The notes beneath the pieces were generated by a model. That model had not been told where the DNA came from. It saw only the letters and a program-made list of their open reading frames with translations, and did no database searches. 64,000 nt of DNA from an uncultured Desulfobacter sp. (GTDB lineage: Bacteria > Desulfobacterota > Desulfobacteria > Desulfobacterales > Desulfobacteraceae): the NCBI RefSeq assembly GCF_963665355.1, contig NZ_OY762229.1, forward strand, positions 3,472,001-3,536,000, in the 5' to 3' direction. The translations under genes were made by a program, and so were the position numbers. This document shows, piece after piece, positions 55,221 to 64,000 of the stretch. The first letter of the stretch is position 1, and each line of letters opens with the position of its first letter.

Positions 55221-56231
55221 ATGAAACGTATTATTGCAGCTGCAGTGTTGTCGCTGGGGCTTGTCGTGGGTTCAACTGCCATGGCAGCAGATTGGAATTT
55301 TTATGGAAGCGCCAGGGTTTCCATGTTCTGGACGGATGCGGATAATGGGGATGCCGGAGATCCCGACGTGGAATTCAGTGAAGCCCTTCAGGGCAATTCC
55401 CGCATTGGCGCAAAAGTCAAGGTTAGTGATGAACTGACCGGCCGGTTTGAATACGGGGCAAAAAATGGTGCCGCAAATATCCGTCACCTGTATGGTGAGT
55501 GGAATTTCGGTGCTGGAAAACTTCTGGTTGGTCAGACTGACAGTCTTTTAAAGTACTCTTTGGGCAATCAGGTTTATGACGATGACGCGGCCATGAACAA
55601 ATGGGGTGCGGTGGATTGCAGCCGTCGGCCCATGGTACGTCTGACCTTCGGCGGTTTTCAGGTTGCTGCAATTCAGCCCTATGAGGGTACTGGTTTTGAC
55701 CGGGCCGTTATGCCCAAGTTCGAGCTTAAATATACCTTAAGTATGGATAATTTTTCCCTTGATGCCGCAGGCGGATACCAGACATATAAAACAGCAGCGG
55801 ACATTGATGTGGATGCCTACTTACTGGCGGTGGGCGCCAAGTTTAACTTTGGTCCCGCATATGTCCATGCAGGCGGCTGGTACGGCCAGAATCCGGGCGC
55901 TTACGGCATGGCGAATACCGTTTCCGATGATCCCACCTTCACCGCTGATGATACCAACGACAACGACGGATATGGTGTTATGGGCGCCCTGGGATTTAAG
56001 ATAAACGATATGTTTGCCCTTGAAGGCGGCGTCGGTTATGTAAACTGCGAACTGGACGGTGCAAGCGACGAGGATGAGGCCATGGCTTACTATGTGCAGG
56101 CCACCATCACCCTGGCCTCGGGCGTTTCCATCGTTCCTGAAATCGGCTACCTTGATAACATGGACAGCATGTCCGGTGAGGATCAGGGCGATGCCGTGTA
56201 TTACGGCATGAAATGGCAGATCAACTTCTAA
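55221..56231 (+). CDS. Outer-membrane porin-like beta-barrel
   Basis: A 336-residue exported protein. Signal peptide 1-22 (VLSLGLVVGSTAMAA). The mature part alternates aromatic and polar residues in amphipathic strands and ends with Phe (YYGMKWQINF), the usual outer-membrane insertion signal. Text such as WNFYGSARVSMFWTDADNGD and RFEYGAKNGAANIRHLYGEW resembles the porin family common in Desulfobacterota. Acidic loops (DDPTFTADDTNDNDGYG) could bind cations. Ligand not known. ATG follows AAGAGGTAAAA; a strong terminator follows the gene. Confidence 0.88.
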   Translation: MKRIIAAAVLSLGLVVGSTAMAADWNFYGSARVSMFWTDADNGDAGDPDVEFSEALQGNSRIGAKVKVSDELTGRFEYGAKNGAANIRHLYGEWNFGAGKLLVGQTDSLLKYSLGNQVYDDDAAMNKWGAVDCSRRPMVRLTFGGFQVAAIQPYEGTGFDRAVMPKFELKYTLSMDNFSLDAAGGYQTYKTAADIDVDAYLLAVGAKFNFGPAYVHAGGWYGQNPGAYGMANTVSDDPTFTADDTNDNDGYGVMGALGFKINDMFALEGGVGYVNCELDGASDEDEAMAYYVQATITLASGVSIVPEIGYLDNMDSMSGEDQGDAVYYGMKWQINF

Positions 56232-56283
56232 GTTTATGAGAATTTCCTGCTTTTAGCCTGTCAGGGAGTTTCGAGATCTATAA

Positions 56284-56321
56284 GCCCCGGTCGGCATTTG
56301 TTGTCGGCCGGGGCTTTTTTT
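56284..56321 (+). terminator. Terminator after the porin gene
   Basis: Stem GCCCCGG / CCGGGGC with a GTCGG-rich inner loop and seven T's. The rest of the 352-bp gap 56232-56583 shows no gene. Confidence 0.9.
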
Positions 56322-56583
56322 AGTCTGCTGCAGGCGAATTACTGTGCGTCATCTTGTTTATCGATATCATTGGAATTTACGGTCCGGAGCAGATGCAGGA
56401 TAAAAATTACTCCACTTTTACTATAAATGCGGCCATTCTGTAGCAAAATGCCTTGAGCATTGCCTTGAATTAGCGTATTTTCATTTGGTTGGGGGGATTG
56501 GATTCGGGGATATTGACACGATCCGGTATTTATACAAGTCTTCAATGCTCATCTTAAATGCCGGGCAAACAAACGAGGTTCTC

Positions 56584-58305
56584 ATGGCAAAAAAAATCAT
56601 TATTATCGGTGCGGTGGCCACAGGTCCCAAAGTGGCCAGCCGCCTCAGACGGCTTGATCCCGATTGTGAGATCACACTCATTGACAAAGACAGCTTAATT
56701 TCATACGGCGGGTGCGGTATCCCTTATTATGTCGGCGGCGACATAGGAGAAATTGAAGAATTATACTCCACCACAGCCCACCACGCCAGGGATCCTGAAT
56801 TTTTCCGCACGGTCAAGGGTGTTGACGTGCTGACCCGGGTGGAAGCCATCGGTATTGACCGCAGAAACAAACAGCTCAAAGTCCGTCACCTTGAAGACGG
56901 GACCGAGTCTGAAATGCCCTATGACAAGCTGGTTATTGCCACGGGCGGTTCGCCTTTTACCCCGCCCATACCGGGTGCTGACCTGCCGGGCGTATATCCG
57001 GTTTCCAACCTCCACCATGCCAAAGCCATCAAAGACTTGATCAGTAAAGGGGCCGTGGGAAGTGCTGTTGTTATTGGTGCCGGTGCCATAGGTGTTGAAA
57101 TGGCCGAGGCCCTGACCGATCTGTGGGGCGTGGAAACTACCCTTGTGGAGATGGCCCCCCATGTCCTGCCCGTAGCCATTGGCCCCAACATTGCCCTTAT
57201 TGTTGAAAAAGAGCTTGAGAACAGCGGGGTGGATGTCAAAGTCGGTGCCCAGGTCACCAAGATCCTTGGGGATAAAGAGAACGGGGTTACCGGGGTTGAG
57301 GTCAGCGGCGAAGTGGTTGAATGCGATCTTGTCATCATGGCCGTGGGGGTTCGCCCCAACACGGGCTTTGCGGCTGCGGCTGGTCTTGCGGTCAGCCGGG
57401 GCGGATCCCTGATCGTGGATAAGAATTTGAAAACAAGTGATCCGGATATTTACGCGGGCGGCGACTGCATTGAGGTTGTAAATCTGGTATCCGGAGACAA
57501 GCTTCCCATGCCTCTGGGGTCCCTTGCCAACCGTCAGGGCCGTATCATTGCCACCAACATATTCGGTAAGAATGCCCAGTTTGACGGCACTGTGGGAACC
57601 TTCTGCATCAAGGTGTTCGGCATGGGCGTGGCCACAGCAGGCATGACCATTCACCAGGCCAGGCTGGCCGGATTTGATCCGGTTCACTCCGTGGTGGCCC
57701 AGTTTGACCGGGCGCATTTCTATCCCGACTCAAAATTTATGTTCATCCAGCTCATTGCCGACAGAACCACCCGCAAAGTACTGGGCGTGGAAGCCGTGGG
57801 TGAGCAGATTGATGCTGTCAAGGCCAGGGTGGATGCTGTTGTGCCGCTGCTTTCCAAAGGCATGAGTGTGGATGAGGTCTGCACCCTGGAAGTGGGCTAT
57901 GCGCCGCCATTTGCATCTGCCATGGATGTCATCAACAATGCAGGCAATACCCTGGATAATATTCTGGACGGCAGAAACACACCCATTGACTGGCCTGAGT
58001 TCATTGATGTGTTTGAAAAAGGCGAGATTCTGGTGGTGGATTTAAGAGAGTTTGTGGAGGCCGAGCCGTTTATCGAGAAATACGGCGCAGACCGCTGGAT
58101 CCACCTGTCCCAGCTTGAGTTGCGCGATCGCTATGAGGAACTACCCAGAGACAAAGAGCTTTGCCTTTTCTGCGGCACGGGCGCCAGATCCTTTGAATGC
58201 CAGATTATTCTGAATCAGAAAGGTTTCACCCGGGTTAAAAATCTCCAGGGTGGATATGCCATTATCAGGGTCACTGAGCCGGATTTTATTCCCCCGGGAG
58301 GGTAG
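56584..58305 (+). CDS. CoA-disulfide/persulfide reductase with C-terminal rhodanese domain
   Basis: A 573-residue cytoplasmic FAD enzyme. FAD loop IIIGAVATGPKVASRLRRL; the single redox cysteine in ISYGGCGIPYYVGGD (CoA-disulfide reductase type, not a CxxxxC pair); NADH loop VVIGAGAIGVEMAEALTD; and DIYAGGDCIEVVNLVSGDK. The C-terminal rhodanese domain (about 475-570) has the loop CLFCGTGARSFEC. This fusion (CoADR-Rhd, NADH-dependent persulfide reductase) handles sulfur transfer or polysulfide in anaerobes. ATG 56584 follows GAGG; a longer frame from 56485 has no family match. Confidence 0.92.
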   Translation: MAKKIIIIGAVATGPKVASRLRRLDPDCEITLIDKDSLISYGGCGIPYYVGGDIGEIEELYSTTAHHARDPEFFRTVKGVDVLTRVEAIGIDRRNKQLKVRHLEDGTESEMPYDKLVIATGGSPFTPPIPGADLPGVYPVSNLHHAKAIKDLISKGAVGSAVVIGAGAIGVEMAEALTDLWGVETTLVEMAPHVLPVAIGPNIALIVEKELENSGVDVKVGAQVTKILGDKENGVTGVEVSGEVVECDLVIMAVGVRPNTGFAAAAGLAVSRGGSLIVDKNLKTSDPDIYAGGDCIEVVNLVSGDKLPMPLGSLANRQGRIIATNIFGKNAQFDGTVGTFCIKVFGMGVATAGMTIHQARLAGFDPVHSVVAQFDRAHFYPDSKFMFIQLIADRTTRKVLGVEAVGEQIDAVKARVDAVVPLLSKGMSVDEVCTLEVGYAPPFASAMDVINNAGNTLDNILDGRNTPIDWPEFIDVFEKGEILVVDLREFVEAEPFIEKYGADRWIHLSQLELRDRYEELPRDKELCLFCGTGARSFECQIILNQKGFTRVKNLQGGYAIIRVTEPDFIPPGG

Positions 58306-58372
58306 TGATAGAGATAGCTGCGAAAAACTTCTTGTAAAACGCAGATAAAAATCAGAATTAGGTACGGCACGC

Positions 58373-58405
58373 CACCGGGCACATATTCCAGATATGTGCC
58401 CGGTG
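58373..58405. terminator. Strong bidirectional hairpin between convergent genes
   Basis: Perfect 14-bp stem CACCGGGCACATAT / ATATGTGCCCGGTG with TCCAG loop, between the reductase stop and the stop of the leftward kinase. There is no long T-run. Confidence 0.65.
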
Positions 58406-58435
58406 ACTATATTCCAGGGTTGTGTTGCCCGGGTG

Positions 58436-61400
58436 TCATTCCTGTTTCTCTGGTGTGATCCACTTTGCCAGCACTTGGAAAAGATCATCAGGCTCTATGG
58501 GTTTGCTCACATAGTCATTCATGCCGATCTCCAGCACTTTTTCTTTTACCCCGATCATGGCGTCGGCGGTCATGGCAATGATGGGCAGCCGATCAAAACG
58601 GTTGTCTTTGCGCAGTTGTCTTGTGGCTTCATAGCCATCCATCACCGGCATCTGAAGATCCATCAGGACGGCGTCAAAGCCCGGTGATGCAGGAGATTTG
58701 ATCATTTCGACAGCTTGCTGCCCGTTTTCGGCAACTGATACCAGAAAGCCTTCATCCTGTAAAATTTCCACAGCCACATCCTGGTTGATTTCGTTGTCTT
58801 CCACCAGAAGAATTCGGGCACCTTTGACCGTGTTAAAATTCTTGGGAATGATCATGTCATCTTCCATGGCCGGCTGGCGGTGTTCAACTTTCCGGCCAAA
58901 GGCGTCCATCATTATGTCAAACAGAGCCGATTGGTTCACAGGCTTGACCAGGAAATGCTCGATGCCGACATCTGCCGCCTGGTTCATGAGCTCTTCCCAT
59001 CCATGGGCTGTAACCATGATCACAGTATTTACGTCCCGGTGCCCGGCAGTGTCTTTAATCCGGCGAGATGTCTCTATTCCATTCATTCCCGGCATTTGAA
59101 AGTCCAGTAAAACCAGGGAAAACGGATGATCCAGGGGGGTACTTTTGATTGTTTCAAGGGCAAGATTCCCTGACGAGGCCGTGGTCACATCAAATCCAAA
59201 ATGCTCGGCCATGGCTTTTAATATAAACTGAGTATTCTCATTATCATCCACGATGAGTATCCGCTGTCCTTTGAAATGAGCCGCCGGAACCGCATAATTC
59301 TTACTGCTGTTTTTACCCAGACTGTGCACACCCAATCGGACCGTGAACCAGAAGGTACTGCCCAATCCGGGTCTTGATGCTAAGCCGATCTCTCCGCCCA
59401 TAAGCCGGGCAAGACTTTTACAGATCGCAAGCCCCAGACCGGTTCCTCCATATTCCCTGGTTGTGGATGTGTCTGCCTGGGAAAAGGACTTAAACAGTTT
59501 ACCCTGCTGTTCATAGCTCAAGCCGATTCCTGTATCGCATACGCTGAACCGGGCAAGAATTTCTGCTTGATTCTGGGATTCAACTGCTGAGGATAACAGG
59601 ATTTCGCCCTTGTCGGTAAATTTGATGGCATTGGTGCACAGGTTGAGCAGAATTTGCCCCAAACGAATGGGGTCTCCCACCAGCCCCTGGGGAAAATCCG
59701 GGTCAATGTCAAAAATCAGCTCCAGTCCTTTTTCCTGGGCTTTATCCGATATAAGATTTGCCAGGTTATCCAGCACATCATCCATAAAGAATGGTATTGA
59801 CTCAATTTTCAGTTTGCCTGCCTCGATCTTGGAAAAATCCAGTATGTCGTTAATGATGGTCAACAGTGCCTTGGCGGACTGATCAATTTTAGAAAGATAA
59901 TCCCTTTGCCGAGGTGTCAGATCTGTTTTGAGAGCCAGGAGATTCATACCGATGATGGCGTTCATGGGGGTCCGGATTTCGTGACTCATGTTGGCCAGAA
60001 AATCACTTTTAGCCCGGGTGGCTGATTCGGCGGCTTCCTTGGCGCGTAAAAGCTCGATTTCGGTTTTTTTACGCTGTGTTACATCCTGGTGGAAGCCGTA
60101 TCCTGATCGGGGAACTCCCGATTCGTCCAGATCCACACGGTACCGGACATGAAAGTTGCGAATGGTGCCGTCTTTGAGTTTCGCACGATACTCTATTTCA
60201 TCCTCCAGGACTTCTTTTGCTGACAAGGCCTTCTGGATGTGTTGCGTGATGAGGTCAGTGTCCTGGGGAGCACAGAACCGTTCAAAGTAGTGGTCCATCC
60301 GGATGGTATCACCGCCTTCCTCCTGGATGGACGAACCCAGTTGCCTCCACAGTAAATCGTCTGCGGTAAAGGTCTTGGTTCGAAAGTCAAAGCTGAAATA
60401 TCCAAGATTTGAAATTTTTGCCGCGTCTGTGAGTTGTTCCTTGCTTTTTTTCAGGGCCATTTCCATTTCACGGCGTCTCGTAATGTCTTCGCGCACGGCT
60501 ACGTAGTGGGAAATTTCTCCCTGGGCTGTTTTAACCGGTGCTATGGCCGTCAGCTCCCAGTAAAGCGTGCCATCTTTTTTGCGGTTGCAGATCTCTGCGT
60601 GCCAGACGTTTCCGGCTTTGATCGTGGACCACAATTCTCTATAAAATTCAGATGGATGTATGCCGGATTTCAACAGACTTGTATTTTTGCCCGTTGCTTC
60701 CCGGGCCGTGTATCCTGTCAACTCGGTAAATTTGGGGTTCACATACTGTATGATGCCTTTGGTATCCGTGATGGTCACCGATGCAGGGCTTGCCTCAACA
60801 GCCTGGTAAAGTTTTTTCAGTTCAGCGTCGGACTTATATCTTTCCGTTACATCCCTGAAGCTCCAGACCCGGCCGATAATTTCATCGCCAAGTTGCTGGG
60901 GTCTTGAATAGCGCTCCACCACCCGGCCATCCAGCAACATCAGGGTGGTAAAATCTTCCCTTTCGAGATGCTCATAAATCTGATTGACACGACTTAAAAA
61001 AGCCTGGGAGTTATCAAGTTTTGTCATGATTGTTTGCAGCACAACGGCATCATCACCGGTTTCCATAACCTTTGGGTCTATCTGCCAGATTTCAAGAAAC
61101 CGGTTATTATAATTGGTTATCTTCTGGTGAAGATCAACCACAAGGATGCCGTCGGTTGTGGACTCAATGGTGGCGTGAAGGCGGGAGGTATTTTCTTTGA
61201 TACTTTGGGCCATGTTGTTAAAGGCCAAGCCCAGGGAGCCGATTTCATCGCTGACGGCAAGGTTTATGCGATGGGTATAATCCCCTTTTTTGATGGCTTT
61301 TACGCCTTTTTCAATTGCCGAGAGAGGCAGGATTATGCGTCGCCTCAAAAGAACGAAAACATAAATAGAAAAGCCAATGGTCACAATAATAAGCGTGGTG

Positions 61401-63079
61401 ATGCAGAGTACAATGGCCATATTTCGTTTATGCAGCTGGTTCTCTTCATTGACCATTCGCCAGTTCAACAGGGTAAAAAACTGTTCAATGGGTTTCATAA
61501 CCCGCGCTTTGGCATCATGGTATTCTTTCCCGTGCAGCAAATCACGCGCCATTATCACATTCGGTGCCCTTTTGATCGTAAATCGGCCCTCTTCGTCCTG
61601 ATACACTCCTTTCACTGCGTTTATGGCAATGTTTTCCAGGTTGACCAGATCGTCGGATGCTGCTTTGGCTTGAAGAAATTTGGACATCTCTTCTTCGCAG
61701 AGTCCAAGATCCATGATCTTTTCCACAAGACTGTATACCTCTCCTTTGGGTTTGGGCAGACCATTGTCGTTAGCCACATAATCCCAGTAGAAATGGGAAC
61801 ACCCCTGGGGATGGGCCTTTACTCCGTCACGGATGGCGAGGATATCCCGGAAAGCCTGTTCATATTTGGGATCCGCAGTCACCGTATATGTGTGGGCAAA
61901 ATGTGCCAGATCGTCCGAGGACTGTTTAAGTTCAAAGGCCAGATTCAATGCCTGAACGCTCCTGTCGTTAACGGTGTCCACATGGGTGTGGGTCCGGGAT
62001 AACAACACAACAAATACCGAACTGCTGGAAATCAGCGCGGCAAAAATAAAAAAGATTAAAATCAAAGAATCCCGGATGGAAAGATGACGGGGCCGTCCTT
62101 TAGCCAGCCAGGCAATGAAGATGCTGACGGCTATACAACCAAAAACAACACCAAGGCTGTTTAACAGAAAGTGGGGGATATCAAACTGGTCTATTGGGGT
62201 CCGGGATAGTCGGGTCAATCCTGCCGCCGCAGGCACCCATTTTTCAAAAAGAGTTTGTTTTTCATTTTCATCGATGGCTGATATTGCTTTATTGATGATG
62301 GAAACCAGCTGGGGCCAGTCCTTACGAATAGAGTAGCCCGATCTTAAAACGAATTCTTCATCGGTAAATACATGGGCAATGGCAAGACTTTGATGAAAGA
62401 TTTTTCGCAGCTGTCCAAACTGGTGCAAGGGAATCAAAGCAAAATCCGCTTTGTCCTCGACAACAAACTGGAAGGCTTCTTTTTCGGAATTTGCGTCAAT
62501 GGTTCGTACATCTTCGATGGCGGCGACGATTTTGCCTGTCCAGGCATTTCCTTTCAGGTGGGCGATCCGTTTGCCTTTCAGGTCTGCTCTGGATAGAACC
62601 ATACCCGCTTTTTCCGGAAGGCCGGCTGCCGCATATTCCACAACATTGTATGAATCGGAAAACAGAAAATATTTGCGGCGGCTTTCGATCACTGATGATT
62701 CGGCCAATCCGTCAATTTCATAACGTTCTGCCTGTTTAACAATCTGATTCCATGGGCCTGCAACCAATTGGATATTTGCCCCGGTCAACCGGTTGATCCG
62801 GGCCAGGAAATCAACATCATATCCTTTTAACCCGCCGTCACTATTAATATATATGAAAGGAGCCCAGGTCTGGCCGATTCCCAGCCTTATCACCGGGTGC
62901 TCGGATAACCAGGTGTTTTCCTCGGGCAGAAGTGTGTGGATAACCGCAGCAGATTGTTTTTCAGTTCCTTGGGATAGATCTGCCGTTTTGGCCGACGGCA
63001 GCCGGACAGACAGGGACATTAGGCCCCCAGCAAACAGGACGCATACAGCAGCTAACCCCCTGGAGGTTATCTTTTTCAT
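58436..63079 (-). CDS. Large hybrid sensor kinase (SBP-type sensor, HAMP, three PAS, HisKA, HATPase, two receivers)
   Basis: A 1547-residue membrane kinase. A signal/anchor precedes a family 3 solute-binding domain (about 55-290; LGIGQTWAPFIYINSDGGLK, GLAESSVIESRRKYFLFSDS). Membrane helices near 305-325 and 340-360 flank a second helical periplasmic region (365-560), then another helix and HAMP (about 590-640). Three PAS domains follow (ATIESTTDGILVVDLHQKIT; TITDTKGIIQYVNPKFTELT; a third near 890). HisKA is FLANMSHEIRTPMNAIIGMN, HATPase has GGTGLGLAICKSLARL, and two receivers carry LLDFQMPGMNG and LMDLQMPVMDG. No Hpt domain. The ligand may be a small molecule bound by the SBP domain. Confidence 0.93.
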   Translation of the reverse strand: MKKITSRGLAAVCVLFAGGLMSLSVRLPSAKTADLSQGTEKQSAAVIHTLLPEENTWLSEHPVIRLGIGQTWAPFIYINSDGGLKGYDVDFLARINRLTGANIQLVAGPWNQIVKQAERYEIDGLAESSVIESRRKYFLFSDSYNVVEYAAAGLPEKAGMVLSRADLKGKRIAHLKGNAWTGKIVAAIEDVRTIDANSEKEAFQFVVEDKADFALIPLHQFGQLRKIFHQSLAIAHVFTDEEFVLRSGYSIRKDWPQLVSIINKAISAIDENEKQTLFEKWVPAAAGLTRLSRTPIDQFDIPHFLLNSLGVVFGCIAVSIFIAWLAKGRPRHLSIRDSLILIFFIFAALISSSSVFVVLLSRTHTHVDTVNDRSVQALNLAFELKQSSDDLAHFAHTYTVTADPKYEQAFRDILAIRDGVKAHPQGCSHFYWDYVANDNGLPKPKGEVYSLVEKIMDLGLCEEEMSKFLQAKAASDDLVNLENIAINAVKGVYQDEEGRFTIKRAPNVIMARDLLHGKEYHDAKARVMKPIEQFFTLLNWRMVNEENQLHKRNMAIVLCITTLIIVTIGFSIYVFVLLRRRIILPLSAIEKGVKAIKKGDYTHRINLAVSDEIGSLGLAFNNMAQSIKENTSRLHATIESTTDGILVVDLHQKITNYNNRFLEIWQIDPKVMETGDDAVVLQTIMTKLDNSQAFLSRVNQIYEHLEREDFTTLMLLDGRVVERYSRPQQLGDEIIGRVWSFRDVTERYKSDAELKKLYQAVEASPASVTITDTKGIIQYVNPKFTELTGYTAREATGKNTSLLKSGIHPSEFYRELWSTIKAGNVWHAEICNRKKDGTLYWELTAIAPVKTAQGEISHYVAVREDITRRREMEMALKKSKEQLTDAAKISNLGYFSFDFRTKTFTADDLLWRQLGSSIQEEGGDTIRMDHYFERFCAPQDTDLITQHIQKALSAKEVLEDEIEYRAKLKDGTIRNFHVRYRVDLDESGVPRSGYGFHQDVTQRKKTEIELLRAKEAAESATRAKSDFLANMSHEIRTPMNAIIGMNLLALKTDLTPRQRDYLSKIDQSAKALLTIINDILDFSKIEAGKLKIESIPFFMDDVLDNLANLISDKAQEKGLELIFDIDPDFPQGLVGDPIRLGQILLNLCTNAIKFTDKGEILLSSAVESQNQAEILARFSVCDTGIGLSYEQQGKLFKSFSQADTSTTREYGGTGLGLAICKSLARLMGGEIGLASRPGLGSTFWFTVRLGVHSLGKNSSKNYAVPAAHFKGQRILIVDDNENTQFILKAMAEHFGFDVTTASSGNLALETIKSTPLDHPFSLVLLDFQMPGMNGIETSRRIKDTAGHRDVNTVIMVTAHGWEELMNQAADVGIEHFLVKPVNQSALFDIMMDAFGRKVEHRQPAMEDDMIIPKNFNTVKGARILLVEDNEINQDVAVEILQDEGFLVSVAENGQQAVEMIKSPASPGFDAVLMDLQMPVMDGYEATRQLRKDNRFDRLPIIAMTADAMIGVKEKVLEIGMNDYVSKPIEPDDLFQVLAKWITPEKQE

Positions 63080-63418
63080 TGTTCAACTCTCATGGTTAAC
63101 TTTTGTTTTTTCTCTGCGTCATTAACACCAGTACGTTTTAATTGGATGGGCATAAAGGGCCGGCAGCGGGGAGATCTCATCATTGTTATGGCCTGGCTCA
63201 TACGTCCTGATGATACATATGAAGATCAAAAGCGGATTGCGTTTATAATATGGGTGTTGGATGACGCCGTGTTTTGTCACACTTATATTTACTCTATTTG
63301 AAACCTATTTTTATGTCAACCATAGATCCCTCCTGAAAATCCTCATCAGTCCAACGGGGTATCTCCCGTTGGAGTCAGGGTCAAATAAATTTTCTTGACT
63401 TCCTTTTTTGTTTCATTG

Positions 63419-63514
63419 TTTTATAAGAAAGTCTGTGTAACCGACATCGAACTTTCAACCTTCGTTGGGGCTGGGCCTGGCAGATGATATGCCGGATCAG
63501 CCCGTGGCTATTAT
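63419..63514 (+). repeat. Two-hairpin intergenic element, copy E (family 1)
   Basis: It lies in the 500-bp gap between the divergent kinase and epimerase genes. Hairpin 1 is GAAAGT / ACTTTC; hairpin 2 is GGGCTGG with TCAGCCC and CCTGGCA with TGCCGGA. The gap also holds an 8-bp perfect hairpin CCAACGGG / CCCGTTGG (63351-63372); nothing else was seen. Confidence 0.82.
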
Positions 63515-63579
63515 CAATAGACTATGGAACTATTAAAATTCACCAATAATTATAGATAATGAGAAATTAGGCACAACTT

Positions 63580-64000
63580 ATGAGATGTTTAGTAACCGGA
63601 GGAACCGGATTTGTCGGTTCCAACCTGACGTTGGCGCTCCAGGAACAAGGACACGAGGTAATTATTACAGGGCATGAATCTGAACAGGTCATACCCGGAT
63701 TCAAGGGTAAATGTCTGTATCCGGGGCTGCTTGGCATAGATTGGGATGACATTGGAAAGGTTGATGTCCTTTTTCACCAGGCCGCAATAAACGGTACAAG
63801 GGTAAATGATGAAAAAGAGATTATGAGGGCCAATCTTGAATCCTCAAAACACTTATTCAAATATGTCCTGGACCATGGATGCAGAAAAATTGTTTACGCC
63901 TCATCAACAGCCATATACGGCAACAACCCGGCTCCTTACCTTGAAAGTGACCCGCCCGATCCCCAGACACCCTATGCCAGGGCAAAGTTATTACAAGATC
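63580..64000 (+). CDS. NAD-dependent sugar epimerase/dehydratase (partial)
   Basis: The first 140 residues of a short-chain (extended SDR) enzyme that acts on a nucleotide sugar; the gene runs off the window. The NAD loop is LVTGGTGFVGSNLTLALQEQ. The catalytic triad is visible as SSTAIYG (Ser) and TPYARAKLL (Tyr-x-x-x-Lys), with FHQAAINGTRVNDEKEIM in between. Probably UDP-glucose 4-epimerase-like or ADP-heptose epimerase-like; the substrate is not readable. The start is ATG 63580 with a weak AGG site. Repeat copy E lies 65 bp upstream. Confidence 0.9.
   Translation, partial: MRCLVTGGTGFVGSNLTLALQEQGHEVIITGHESEQVIPGFKGKCLYPGLLGIDWDDIGKVDVLFHQAAINGTRVNDEKEIMRANLESSKHLFKYVLDHGCRKIVYASSTAIYGNNPAPYLESDPPDPQTPYARAKLLQD

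Noticed and set aside
56761-57717. 318-residue minus-strand frame
   Set aside because: It lies wholly inside the FAD-dependent reductase gene, which has strong motifs on the plus strand.
61034-62002. 322-residue plus-strand frame
   Set aside because: Antisense of the large hybrid kinase.
63351-63372. Hairpin CCAACGGG/CCCGTTGG as a terminator
   Set aside because: It lies between divergent genes and has no T-run, so there is no clear transcript for it to end.

Overview
The window reads as chromosomal DNA of a Gram-negative, probably strictly anaerobic member of the Desulfobacterota (Desulfobacteraceae-like). This is an inference from gene content: a long PPi-dependent phosphofructokinase, a SurA pair and a porin, an Fe-S flavoprotein, a CoA-disulfide/persulfide reductase, many two-component and c-di-GMP proteins, and GC-rich codon use broken by AT-rich intergenic stretches. 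No rRNA, CRISPR, prophage or transposase gene was seen; one tRNA (Asp) is present.

Layout. 1-6.0 kb: a leftward polyamine locus (potABCD plus a truncated putrescine aminotransferase) preceded by a TetR-type regulator, with two matching palindromes at its promoters. 6.1-11.4 kb: SH3 protein, nadB, a CPA2 antiporter, KhpA and a DUF3124 protein. 11.6-23.4 kb: Bcr/CflA efflux pump, a broken gene, a LUD protein, DNA polymerase IV fused to an acylphosphatase, an oligopeptide-type binding lipoprotein with two ATPase genes split by a cold-shock gene, and an ammonium transporter fused to PAS-GGDEF-EAL. 23.6-31.8 kb: a rightward housekeeping run (two SurA-like proteins, mgtE, recO, a GHMP kinase, a small protein, a nucleoside phosphorylase, ligA). 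31.9-40.6 kb: small enzymes, tRNA-Asp, the ftsY cluster, a diguanylate cyclase and pfp. 41.2-54.2 kb: a hybrid kinase and an eight-gene leftward operon (ABC importer, NikR-like regulator, two DUF1989 proteins, a biotin-dependent carboxylase and allophanate hydrolase). It looks like a urea-amidolyase locus but matches the guanidine carboxylase pathway. 54.5-64 kb: a truncated copy of pfp, a porin, a persulfide reductase, a very large hybrid kinase and the start of an NAD-dependent epimerase.

The genes suggest an organism that scavenges organic nitrogen (putrescine, guanidine or urea, peptides) and links ammonium sensing to c-di-GMP.

The most unusual non-coding signal is a family of five ~97-bp intergenic elements (A-E). 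Each has two consecutive hairpins, and the paired positions change together between copies. One copy supplies the stop codon of the allophanate hydrolase gene. A second palindromic family abuts the TAG stop codons of potD and the GHMP kinase gene. Neither family is one I can name.
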